Shown: positions 25,913 to 33,665 of the stretch, in pieces | How the letters are laid out: each line of letters begins with the position of its first letter | How positions within the stretch are numbered: position 1 is the first letter of the stretch | Source of the DNA: Devosia salina | Lineage (GTDB): Bacteria; Pseudomonadota; Alphaproteobacteria; Rhizobiales; Devosiaceae | Assembly: GCF_019504385.1 (NCBI RefSeq) | Contig: NZ_CP080590.1 | Span: 3,835,501-3,899,500, forward strand | Length of the DNA stretch: 64,000 nt | Direction: 5' to 3' | The notes under the pieces: model-generated | Seen by the model: the letters and a program-made list of their open reading frames with translations, nothing else | The model's database searches: none | What the model was told of the DNA's origin: nothing | Made by a program: the position numbers and the translations under genes

Positions 25913-26614
25913 GTGGCGAGTGTGAAGCGCCTCACCACTGCTGAAGTCAGCAATCTTCTCGAGGCGCATATCGTCGAACATGACCTATCCTTGCACGACC
26001 GACTGCCTGCGGAACGCAATTTGGCCGAACAGCTCGGGTGCAGTCGAGGCACCCTAAGAGCAGTACTGGAGCGTTGGGCAAAGGAAGGCAGGGTGAGACG
26101 CCAAATTGGACAAGGTACCTTTCTCGGTTCTCATGACTCTTCGAACATTGGCCCCTCTCGGATCGTTCTCGACATCGCCAGCCCTTTCGAGTTGCTTCAG
26201 TCCCGCATCGCCATCGAGCCTGGCGTCGCTGCGCTGGCCGCGAGAATGGCTTCTGACAAATCGCTGGACCTGATGAGAAAACACGCTTTGGCGACAAGCA
26301 GTGCCTCTGATTGGCAGAGTTATGAGCGCGCGGACAGTGACTTCCACAATTCTATCGCCGCGGCGACTGGGAACCGGGTTCTAGTATCTTTGATGCATTT
26401 CGTGTCCTCTGTCCGGGGGCGAGTGGCATGGCAGAGAGAACACGACCAGATTTTTCGCCGCGCCCACAAGAAAGAATACGCCCTGGCTCAGGACAACATG
26501 CATTTGCGCATTGTGGAAGCGATTGCGGACCGGCGGCCGGCAGAGGCAAGTGCAGCCATGCTCGAACATCTGGTAGCAATTGCTGAACTAGCTACGGTCC
26601 TGCCGAAGCGCTGA
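25913..26614 (+). CDS. FadR-type GntR transcriptional regulator
   Basis: A 233-residue protein starting at a GTG. The N-terminal winged helix (HDRLPAERNLAEQLGCSRGTLRAVLERWAKEGRVRRQIGQGTFL) is followed by an all-helical FCD domain. The latter has the expected pattern (ELLQSRIAIEPGVAALAARMA, ERADSDFHNSIAAATGNRVL, EHLVAIAELA), with metal-binding Asp/His-type residues. Such regulators respond to small organic acids. The ligand and targets are unknown. Neighbours on both sides are Rnk-like genes. Confidence 0.88.
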   Translation: MASVKRLTTAEVSNLLEAHIVEHDLSLHDRLPAERNLAEQLGCSRGTLRAVLERWAKEGRVRRQIGQGTFLGSHDSSNIGPSRIVLDIASPFELLQSRIAIEPGVAALAARMASDKSLDLMRKHALATSSASDWQSYERADSDFHNSIAAATGNRVLVSLMHFVSSVRGRVAWQREHDQIFRRAHKKEYALAQDNMHLRIVEAIADRRPAEASAAMLEHLVAIAELATVLPKR

Positions 26615-26741
26615 CGTGTGGGCTGGGGATCCCGTCTGCGCTTGACAACCCCCGCGGTGGAGCTACGCTCGTAGAATGAGCTCGGTTCAGATCATTGCCA
26701 TTTCCAGCGCCCGCCGGACGATTCCGGTCGAAGGACACCAG

Positions 26742-26775
26742 CCCTAAACCACGGCCTACGCTGCGTGGTTTAGGG
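26742..26775. terminator. Perfect 12-bp hairpin between the GntR gene and rnk
   Basis: CCCTAAACCACG, a 10-nt loop, then CGTGGTTTAGGG. It can be extended with flanking AG/CT bases. It is followed by a G-run and CTCTCT rather than U-rich sequence. It is probably a terminator for the GntR gene; a leader structure for rnk is also possible. Confidence 0.6.
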
Positions 26776-26853
26776 GGGCTCTCTATACTTCCATCATTCG
26801 AAATATTTGGTGACCTTCTGAGTCATCAGTGCTTGCACGTGGAGACGCACGCT

Positions 26854-27258
26854 ATGCGTAATCATAATCTAAGACCACGAATTACAGTGGCTTTGTCAGA
26901 ACATCGACAGCTCCTCGCGATGGCCGCCGCAGGCACCTCGCCAGGTGCAGAAAGTCTGCTCGACGAAATGGAGCGCGCCAACGTGGTCCAGGACGACAAG
27001 CTCAATTCCGACGTCGTCCGCATGGGCTCGCGAGTTCAGTTTCGAACCGATGAAGGCTCCGCCAAGGAGGTCACTTTGGTGTACCCGGCAGCGGCCGATA
27101 TCTCACTCGGTCGCGTCTCTGTCCTGACGCCGGTGGGAGCAGCACTGATCGGTCTCAGAACTGGTCAGTCGATCACGTGGCGGAGTCATGGCGGCAAAAA
27201 GAATGCTCTGACCGTTCTCTCCGTCGACCAGGAACATAATCTTTCGGATCAAGTCTGA
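26854..27258 (+). CDS. rnk: Rnk-type nucleoside diphosphate kinase regulator
   Basis: A 134-residue protein and the most typical Rnk of the four in this cluster: RPRITVALSEHRQLLAMAAAG, ESLLDEMERANVVQDDKLNSDVVRMGSRVQFRTDEG, VTLVYPAAADISLGRVSVLTPVGAALIGLRTGQSITW. Rnk has a short N-terminal coiled coil and a GreA-C-like FKBP domain and binds RNA polymerase. The ATG at 26854 directly precedes the conserved N-terminus. Hairpins lie on both sides (26742 and 27308). An IS3-family element follows. Confidence 0.85.
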   Translation: MRNHNLRPRITVALSEHRQLLAMAAAGTSPGAESLLDEMERANVVQDDKLNSDVVRMGSRVQFRTDEGSAKEVTLVYPAAADISLGRVSVLTPVGAALIGLRTGQSITWRSHGGKKNALTVLSVDQEHNLSDQV

Positions 27259-27307
27259 CATGCCCGGCAGCACCACCAGAGAAAGACGTTCGCAATCAAG
27301 AAGGCAT

Positions 27308-27339
27308 CCCCTGACCATTCAGTAAGCATGGGTCAGGGG
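27308..27339. terminator. Terminator-like hairpin after rnk
   Basis: CCCCTGACC and GGTCAGGGG form a perfect 9-bp stem with a 14-nt loop, 50 bp after the rnk stop. There is no clear U-run. Confidence 0.5.
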
Positions 27340-27475
27340 CGCACGACCGAATGTCCCCTCTCCTGGAACACAACCATGCTTGATGCCCTGCCTGTCATAT
27401 TTGTCCGTCGTCAGATCATTTGGCGCAGTTTGGGTCTTGGATTAGCGGAGTATCGGCCTCGCCTTTGGGTTGATG

Positions 27476-28455
27476 TTATGCGGCGAGCTTGCGGTGCTGC
27501 AAGCGCCGATGCTGGATGGTTTGTCGTTTGATCCTTTCGCGCTGTTTTATGATGGCTGCGGCCCTGCCGAAGTAGGCGTCTGCCGGGGTCACGTTGTCGA
27601 GGCTCTCATGATAGCGCCTGTGATTGTAGTGTTCGACGAAGGCGCCGATCTGGGCCTCCAGGTCGCCGGGCAGGAAGTAGTTCTCCAGCAGGATGCGGTT
27701 CTTCATGGTTTGGTGCCAGCGCTCGATCTTGCCCTGGGTCTGGGGATGCATCGGGGCGCCGCGGACGTGGCTCATGCGATTGGTCTGGATATAATCGGCC
27801 AGTTCACTGGCGATATAGCAGGGGCCATTATCGCTGAGCAGCCGGGGCTTGTGATGCACATGCACCTGGTCGCAGCCTGAGGCCGCGAGGGCCATGTCCA
27901 GCGTGTCAGTGACGTCCTCGGCCCGCATTGTGTTGCACAGCTTCCAGGCGATGATGTAGCGCGAGTAATCGTCGAGCACCGTGGACAGATACATCCAGCC
28001 CCAGCCGATGATCTTGAAGTAGGTGAAATCGGTCTGCCACATCTCGTTGGCCGCACCGTTTTGGTGTGGAACGCATCTGCCGCCTTGATCACCACATAGG
28101 CCGGGCTGGTGATCAGGTCGTGGGCCTTGAGAAGCCGGTAAACGCTGGCTTCGGACACGAAGTACCCCTTCTGGTCGGTGAAGCTCACAGCCAGCTCCCG
28201 AGGCGAGAGTTCGGACTCTTCCAACGCCATCTCGATGAGCTGATCATGGACGGCAGTCGGGATCCGGTTCCACACCCGACTGGGTGCCGAAGACCGATCT
28301 TCTAGTGCTTCAGGACCGCCACCGAGGTAGCGGTCATACCAGCGATAGAAGGTCCGGCGCGGGATGCCCAGCCGGTCCAGCGTGCGTTTTGTGGGCAGGT
28401 GCGACTGCTCAACCAGATTGATGATCTCGAGCTTTTCGGATGCGGGATATCTCAT
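27476..28455 (-). pseudogene. IS3-family transposase OrfB, frameshifted
   Basis: The first part (MRYPASEKLEIINLVEQS to AADAFHTKTVRP) is the IS3 N-terminal helix-turn-helix region. The catalytic rve domain continues in another frame from NEMWQTDFTYFK. A single-base deletion near 28048-28051, between the codons for VRP and NEM, explains the break. The DDE residues are all present downstream (WQTDFTY, LLSDNGPCY, QGKIERWHQTMK). The break is internal to orfB and not at the orfA/orfB junction, so it is a mutation rather than programmed frameshifting. Confidence 0.85.
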
Positions 28456-28856
28456 TCTGGCTCGTCCCCATCCGCGATCATGCTTTTTTTAAGCAGACGG
28501 TTTTCCAGCGTCAGGTCGGCAACGCATTCCTTGAGCGCACCAGCCTCTCGGCGCAGATCCTTGACCTCATCACTGGTCGCAGCACGAGCAGTATCGCCCG
28601 CCAGTCGGCGCTTGCCGGCTTCCATGAACTCTTTCGACCAAGTGTAATACAGGCTCTGCGCGATGCCTTCCTTGCGGCACAGTTCGGCAATGCTGTCTTC
28701 GCCGCGCAGACCATCGAGAACGATCCGGATCTTGTCTTCAGCTGAAAAGTGCCGTCGGGACGCCCGGCGAATGTCCTTCACCACCTGCTCGGCAGGCTTT
28801 TTGGTGCTCGGGGATTTAGCAGTCATCTTGGTTCCTTCGTCAGACGACGAGACCAA
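28452..28856 (-). CDS. IS3-family transposase OrfA
   Basis: A 134-residue protein with a helix-turn-helix (HFSAEDKIRIVLDGLRGEDSIAELCRKEGIAQSLYYTWSKEF) and a leucine-zipper-like coiled coil near the end (LRREAGALKECVADLTLENRLLKKSM), as in IS3 OrfA proteins. Its last codons overlap the orfB start as ATGA. Confidence 0.9.
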   Translation of the reverse strand: MVSSSDEGTKMTAKSPSTKKPAEQVVKDIRRASRRHFSAEDKIRIVLDGLRGEDSIAELCRKEGIAQSLYYTWSKEFMEAGKRRLAGDTARAATSDEVKDLRREAGALKECVADLTLENRLLKKSMIADGDEPE

Positions 28857-29052
28857 AACACTCCTTAAAGCTCAACCCTGAATCTGTGCCATGGGCGCTG
28901 ACGGGGAACAGGGAGATGGGGCGCATAGACCCCGGTCCGGGAAGAAACACGATCACGGAATTGCTGACTGTCCGGTTGCGGTGTTCGAACTGAGGATGGT
29001 GGACCGGCGGTGTTCTCCTGCGCGGCCTCACCTGCGGTGGGGCCGCTGATCG

Positions 29053-29685
29053 TCAGACTTCGGTGTGCTCCGCCAGTTCCAGTGCGTCTTCGACGTCGAC
29101 TCCCAGATATCGGACCGTGTTCTCGATCTTGGTATGGCCCAAAAGGATCTGCACGGCGCGGAGATTGCCGGTTGCCTTGTAGATGAGCGAGGCCTTGGTG
29201 CGCCGGAGCGAGTGCGTACCGTACTCCTCTTTGCGCAGACCGATGGCGGTGACCCACTCATCCACAAGTCGGGCGTATTGCCTGGTGCTCAGGTGATCGT
29301 TCGGGTCGGTGCGGCTAGGAAACGCGAGGTCCTCAACCGAGCCCCCTCGCCTCTCGAGCCATGCCAGCAAACTTGTTCTGGCATCGCTCGTGATCTCGAA
29401 CTGAACCGGTCGACCGGTCTTCTGCTGGATGACCATCGCCCGCGCGCGAATGTCATGACCGGTCACCAGTGTGCCGATCTTGAGCTTGACCAGATCGCAA
29501 CCGCGCAACTTGCTATCGATGGCGAGGTCAAACAGCGCTCGGTCGCGCATTCGGCCCTCCCGATCCAGGAAGAACCGGATTGCCCAAATCTGCCGGACCT
29601 TGAGCGCCCGCTTGGCGCCAACTTGGCGACCGGCGTTCCACGCCGGCCGACCTCTGGCGGCGGGGTCATATTGTGAGATACCCAT
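29053..29685 (-). CDS. Small tyrosine recombinase/integrase, copy 2
   Basis: A 210-residue protein differing from copy 1 at only a few positions (for example RQVG for RRVG, EDLAFPSRTDPN for EDFAFPSRADPN). The catalytic Arg, Lys, HSLRR, His and Tyr are all present. The ATG has AAGGAG 7 bp upstream, and the palindrome TTGGCC-N6-GGCCAA follows immediately upstream. Its retained active site and close similarity to copy 1 suggest recent duplication or gene conversion. Confidence 0.9.
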   Translation of the reverse strand: MGISQYDPAARGRPAWNAGRQVGAKRALKVRQIWAIRFFLDREGRMRDRALFDLAIDSKLRGCDLVKLKIGTLVTGHDIRARAMVIQQKTGRPVQFEITSDARTSLLAWLERRGGSVEDLAFPSRTDPNDHLSTRQYARLVDEWVTAIGLRKEEYGTHSLRRTKASLIYKATGNLRAVQILLGHTKIENTVRYLGVDVEDALELAEHTEV

Positions 29686-29697
29686 TTTCATTCTCCT

Positions 29698-29715
29698 TTG
29701 GCCAACATCGGCCAA
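29698..29715. promoter_or_regulatory. Palindrome upstream of recombinase copy 2
   Basis: TTGGCC-AACATC-GGCCAA, identical to 11703-11720, while flanking bases further upstream differ. Conservation of the palindrome supports a role as binding site. Confidence 0.5.
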
Positions 29716-29890
29716 TGGGGAGAACGATTAAGGCGAACAGTTCGTCAGGCAGCGCCGTGCGGCCTCGGGTGAACTACCCCTGCCTCACAGTTCTCCTCGG
29801 TAGCGCCTCCAGCGGGGCCGCTTGCGGCCAGTCCGGTTCAGGCCAAGAACGGAGTTAAGCGGACATTGCCGCTCGTCAGTGACCAGCCCA

Positions 29891-31621
29891 CTAACGACCG
29901 CTGCCGCTGACGGCGAGCCCAGAACCATCCCGATTTGAACCGGCCGCGGCAAAGAAGTCGCCCTGTCCGATCTGGCACCCGACTGAGCGCAGGAAGGACA
30001 CCTGGGCAGCGGTTTCGACCCCGGTGGCGATGACGGTCTTGTTTAGGGCCGTGGCGAGTTGGCAGATGGCCTGCACAATGGCTGGGCTGGCGGCGGACCG
30101 CCCCAGCGGTTTGATGAAGGAGCGGTCAATCTTGATGATGGAGACCGGAAATTCCTGCAGGTGTGTCAGGGAGGCATAGCCGGTGCCGAAGTCATCGAAA
30201 GCGACCCGGACCCCCGCCTTTTCCAGGGCTGCGCAAGCGGATGCAGCGTCTCCGGAATGCTTGGAGAGAAGGACGTCTTCGGTCACCTCTATGCGCAGGT
30301 CGGCAGGCGTCAGGTTTTCCCGGCCCAGAGATGTTAACAGCCGCCCGGCCCAATCGGGCTTTCGAAACTCATGCGGGCCCACATTGAGGCTGAGGAAGCC
30401 AGGCCACGCTTGCCGCTTCCACTGGGCGAGCGTCCGTAGCCCCTGATCGAGCACAAGGTCGCCGATACTCTGGGCGAGTTGAATGTCCTCGAACACAGGA
30501 CGGAACTGGTGTGGCGCCAGATAGCGGCCATCGCCGCGACGCCACCGCAGCACGCCCTCCCGGCCTATGGTCTCGCCGCTCTGCAGGTCCACGATGGGCT
30601 GATAATGGAGCTCCATTTCACCACTCGCGATGGCGCCACGCGCGGCATGAAGCAGGGCCAGCCGATTGTCAGCCTCTGCCTTCATTTCGAAGGTGAACCT
30701 CTGCCAGCCATTCCGGCCCCGCGCCTTGACGGCATAAAGTGCAAGGTCAGCCTCGCGAATGAGCTGATCTGCTTCAAACCGGCCTGACGCTGGCCGGGTC
30801 GCTATTCCGATGGACGCACTCAGCTGAAATGTCCCACCCTGCCAGTCGATTGGCAACTGCGCGAGGCGACGAACCTCCTGAGCCAACGCCTCGGCAGCGC
30901 CCACGTCGTCGGGGCTTTCAAGGATGATGCCAAACTCGTCCCCACCCAGTCGGCAAATCATTCGCCCACGGGCGCGCAGGCGCTTCAGCCTTTCGGAAAA
31001 CTCGGTCAGGCAATGGTCGCCGGCCGCATGTCCACTGCCGTCATTGACGTCCTTGAACCCGTCCAGGTCCAGCATCAGGAGCGCAACGGCATTTTCACGG
31101 TCCTGAATGTCGGTCAGGCGGGCCAGCATGGAAGCGCGATTGCGAAGATCGGTCAGCGTATCGCGCTCCGCCAGTCGCGTGACTTCCTGAAGCGCAATCC
31201 GCTCCACGGTAATGTCCCGGACGAGCCCGTAGCGCCGCGTGACCCTTTCGGACTCGCGCTCGGATCGGGCAACGACATGCACCCACTTCCTGTCGCCGCC
31301 CGCCGTCGATATCTGGGATTCGATACTGGCGGTTCCAAATCGATCAGCTTCTTCAAGGAGAGTGGTAAACTGCCCGGCGGGAAAGAGGGAATGCATGTCT
31401 TGCATGGTGGGGCACGAAGTGTCGGCGGCCCCGCAGAGCGCAAACATGGTGCGGCTCCAGCGAACCTCGTCCGGGATGGCCGCGTGTTCCCAAATGCCGA
31501 AATGGGCAAGTTGGGATAGATCGTCGAAAATGCCAGCGAAATCGGGCTCGAACCGGTCCGCGGGCATGAGCAGATCGCCGGCCATTCCCAAGGTCAGTTC
31601 GTCCCTCATAGATGCACACAT
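29891..31621 (-). CDS. PAS-like/GGDEF/degenerate-EAL signalling protein
   Basis: A protein of about 576 residues. An N-terminal PAS-like sensor (LSQLAHFGIWEHAAIPDEVRWSRTMFALCG) leads to a GGDEF domain with the intact signature CRLGGDEFGIIL. An EAL-type domain follows (ELHYQPIVDLQSGETIG). Its signature reads EGV (GREGVLRWRR) instead of EAL, although DDFGTGYASL and IKIDRSFI are kept. It may make cyclic-di-GMP while the EAL part acts only as a sensor. The start is uncertain between ATGs at 31621 and 31609. Confidence 0.88.
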   Translation of the reverse strand: MCASMRDELTLGMAGDLLMPADRFEPDFAGIFDDLSQLAHFGIWEHAAIPDEVRWSRTMFALCGAADTSCPTMQDMHSLFPAGQFTTLLEEADRFGTASIESQISTAGGDRKWVHVVARSERESERVTRRYGLVRDITVERIALQEVTRLAERDTLTDLRNRASMLARLTDIQDRENAVALLMLDLDGFKDVNDGSGHAAGDHCLTEFSERLKRLRARGRMICRLGGDEFGIILESPDDVGAAEALAQEVRRLAQLPIDWQGGTFQLSASIGIATRPASGRFEADQLIREADLALYAVKARGRNGWQRFTFEMKAEADNRLALLHAARGAIASGEMELHYQPIVDLQSGETIGREGVLRWRRGDGRYLAPHQFRPVFEDIQLAQSIGDLVLDQGLRTLAQWKRQAWPGFLSLNVGPHEFRKPDWAGRLLTSLGRENLTPADLRIEVTEDVLLSKHSGDAASACAALEKAGVRVAFDDFGTGYASLTHLQEFPVSIIKIDRSFIKPLGRSAASPAIVQAICQLATALNKTVIATGVETAAQVSFLRSVGCQIGQGDFFAAAGSNRDGSGLAVSGSGR

Positions 31622-32219
31622 ATATCCAGTGATGGACCTCAATCCTGGGGCAGGCGGATTAAGAGTTCGTGGACATTGCCACAGCATTGCTGCTGCATCT
31701 CCAAAATGGAAAAGCAATCAGCGCACCGGCAGCCAGTAGCGCCGTGTGCAAACGATCTGGAACCCTAGCGGCTTTTTGGGCTACACAGGAAGAAATTCTC
31801 CGTCTATAAAGGCGGGTGTTCCCCTTCATCTTCGGATGCCGGGGCCGAAACCAGAACGGCTGGCGACTGTTGCAGCGCTCCGTTCCTGGCAACCGCGAAG
31901 CGGTTTTCGGTCCGGCTCAGCTGCACCCGGCGCTTCAGGCTCCGGTTGGTGAGCGATGCGTTGTCGCCTGCCCCGTCCTGCCAGCCCAAGCGATGGAGGA
32001 CGTCAGCATGATTGCTGCACCCAGACTTGGCGCCAAAGAGATCAACAGGCTGATCGCGCGGGTCCTGTGGCCAAGCCTCAAGCCAGCGTCAGCGAAATGC
32101 GCAGACTGCTGCCGCAACTCGACGGCATCGGCGACCACGACCTGGAGCAGAAGCGTATCTATCTCCGTGACCATGCCCGCCCCATCGCCCTTTCCACCAA
32201 ATGAAGATGAAGGACGCAG
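31622..32219. other. Mostly non-coding region with possible broken small genes
   Basis: No confident gene. A short frame from 31993/32008 (MIAAPRLGAKEINRLIARVLW) breaks off, and another frame at 32067-32204 continues in protein-like sequence (AKPQASVSEMRRLLPQLDGIGDHDLEQKRIYL). This could be a small gene of about 68 residues split by a frameshift, or a separate GTG-started ORF. The remainder shows nothing recognisable. Confidence 0.35.
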
Positions 32220-32768
32220 ATGAACGAGAGAATGGACGTCAGGTATGGGCCGTATAGATTGGTTGCGGCCTCCTATAAGGGCGATTTTCAGGCCGTGGCC
32301 TATCTTGGCCGACAGGAAACCCTGCGCGTGAGCGGGCAGAGCCTGGTTGAAGCCATGGCAGACCTGCAAGTCAGGATCGAGGCCAACCGAGCCGCAATGC
32401 TCGCCGCCCGCGGCGATGGGGAACCTTCCCCTGAGGAATACAGGACCGCGCTGGAGGGATACCGCCGGCTGGTCAGTCCCGATGCGCTGACCATGTTGCA
32501 CCAGCATGCATCCTTGCCCGATCATCGCAGTACAATCAGCGAGCTCGCACGGTCCTGTCGCCTCGATGCCGATGCCGCGCACAAGGCCTATACCCAGCTC
32601 GCCCGTCTGGTAGGCGATGCCCTGACATTCAGGCCCGTCGACAAGTCCGTGTCCAGGGATCGAGCATTGCTCAGCTTATGTACGATCGATCCGGGCGAAC
32701 ATGACAATCAATGGGTGTTGAGGCGCGGGGTAGTTGCCGCGTTGAATGCGCCCCTGCAAATCCAGTAG
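32220..32768 (+). CDS. Hypothetical protein, 182 residues
   Basis: The ATG has GAAGGA upstream. The N-terminus (YGPYRLVAASYKGDFQAVAYLGRQETLRVSGQSLVEAMADLQVRIEANRAAM) looks like a small alpha/beta domain. The C-terminal half (TISELARSCRLDADAAHKAYTQLARLVGDAL) is helical. I recognise no family. It lies 15 bp upstream of the DksA-like gene, so the two are probably in one operon. Confidence 0.65.
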   Translation: MNERMDVRYGPYRLVAASYKGDFQAVAYLGRQETLRVSGQSLVEAMADLQVRIEANRAAMLAARGDGEPSPEEYRTALEGYRRLVSPDALTMLHQHASLPDHRSTISELARSCRLDADAAHKAYTQLARLVGDALTFRPVDKSVSRDRALLSLCTIDPGEHDNQWVLRRGVVAALNAPLQIQ

Positions 32769-32783
32769 CGACGGAGAAATTAC

Positions 32784-33095
32784 ATGCTGGATATCAGTAC
32801 CGAAACGTTCGAACGCTTTCGCACCCAGGCGCTGCGCGAAAGGGACCTTCTGGCTATCGAGCGGCGGCGGATCAGGACCAGCCTTCTGAACGAGAATACA
32901 GAGAGCAAGTATTACCGCAGTCATTATGGATGGATCGTCCTGCGTGAGCGCATGTTGATGGAGGCCATCGAACGGATCGACCAGAACAGGTTCGGGTCCT
33001 GCGTTCATTGTTTGGGACCAGTCGGAAAGGAGCGTCTCTTCCGGGACCTTTGTCAGCAACTTTGTACGGATTGCGGGGCGTTGCGGTCCACCTGA
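32784..33095 (+). CDS. DksA/TraR-type zinc-finger protein 1
   Basis: A 103-residue protein. A helical hairpin region comes first (ETFERFRTQALRERDLLAIERRRI). The C-terminal zinc finger CVHC-x17-CTDC matches the CX2CX17CX2C pattern of DksA/TraR proteins, which insert into the RNA polymerase secondary channel. It is shorter than E. coli DksA (151 residues) and nearer to TraR-like paralogues. A second member is at 37229. Confidence 0.82.
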   Translation: MLDISTETFERFRTQALRERDLLAIERRRIRTSLLNENTESKYYRSHYGWIVLRERMLMEAIERIDQNRFGSCVHCLGPVGKERLFRDLCQQLCTDCGALRST

Positions 33096-33665
33096 AGGGA
33101 CCAAATTCGTCCTCGCACCGGGCCAGGGCAATGCGGCCATCCGCGAAATCGGTGAACATTTGCGACGGCATCACGCCGCCCATCATTGGATCGAGCGCTT
33201 TCGTAACCAAGCCTATGTTCACTCCAGTGATCCCAGCACCGTTGCGCTATTGGAGAGAGACTTCAGCCATGCGCTTGAAGACGTGGACGATAGCGGGCTG
33301 AGCCTGCGCTAGTAGCTTGTCATGCGTTTGACGCATGGCTAGTATTCCTTGATTGCCTGATCCATCTGAGGCATTCACATACCGTCGTCGGACCCGCCAT
33401 GCGGGTGGCTTCTCCGGGCGCCTATCCCCCGGTCACCTACCAGATCGTTTGAACATCGATGCAACGGAACGCCTGAAGCGTTCGGCTGCCGGTCAGACTG
33501 TCCCGATCACGGCACACAACACCCACCGTTTTCGTGCAGGCGACCGCGTTTCGTAGGGCCCGGAATGGGCATTGCCGCCGCCGACTATTCTTCCTTCAGG
33601 ACATCCGTGTGTCGCGATAGCCGCCAGAAGCCTTCTGACAGCGTCACTCCACAGATGGACCCCAG
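33096..33665. other. Intergenic region before sulP
   Basis: This gap of 570 bp has no confident gene. An open frame without a usable early start runs to a stop at 33310-33312 and has protein-like sequence (NAAIREIGEHLRRHHAAHHWIERFRNQ, then STVALLERDFSHALEDVDDSG). It may be the end of a degraded gene. Nothing else is recognisable up to the sulP start. Confidence 0.35.

Larger units (their letters stand above)
27476..28856 (-). mobile_element. IS3-family insertion sequence (orfA plus frameshifted orfB)
   Basis: The coding part of an IS3-type element: orfA at 28452-28856 and orfB at 27476-28455, joined by an ATGA overlap. The terminal inverted repeats could not be identified by eye, so the true ends lie somewhat outside these coordinates. 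orfB carries a one-base deletion, so this copy is probably not autonomous. It sits between rnk and recombinase module 2. Confidence 0.8.
28914..29861. mobile_element. Recombinase module, copy 2
   Basis: The second copy of the unit at 10909-11872, in the same orientation. It has the same edge (AGATGGGGCGCATAGACC), the same downstream flank (CCTCACCTGCGGTGGGGCC) and the same upstream flank (GCGCCTCCAGCGGGGCC, ending near AAGCGGACATTG). The flanks have diverged more than the gene. The unit adjoins the IS3 element. Confidence 0.6.

Noticed and set aside
28452..28455. Programmed frameshift between orfA and orfB as the cause of the split transposase
   Set aside because: orfA and orfB join by an ATGA overlap; the break lies well inside orfB near 28048.
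27400..28890. Terminal inverted repeats of the IS3 element
   Set aside because: Only weak similarity between the two ends was visible, so no ends or target duplication are claimed.
10909..29861. tRNA gene as an integration site for the recombinase modules
   Set aside because: No cloverleaf-like sequence was seen next to either module.
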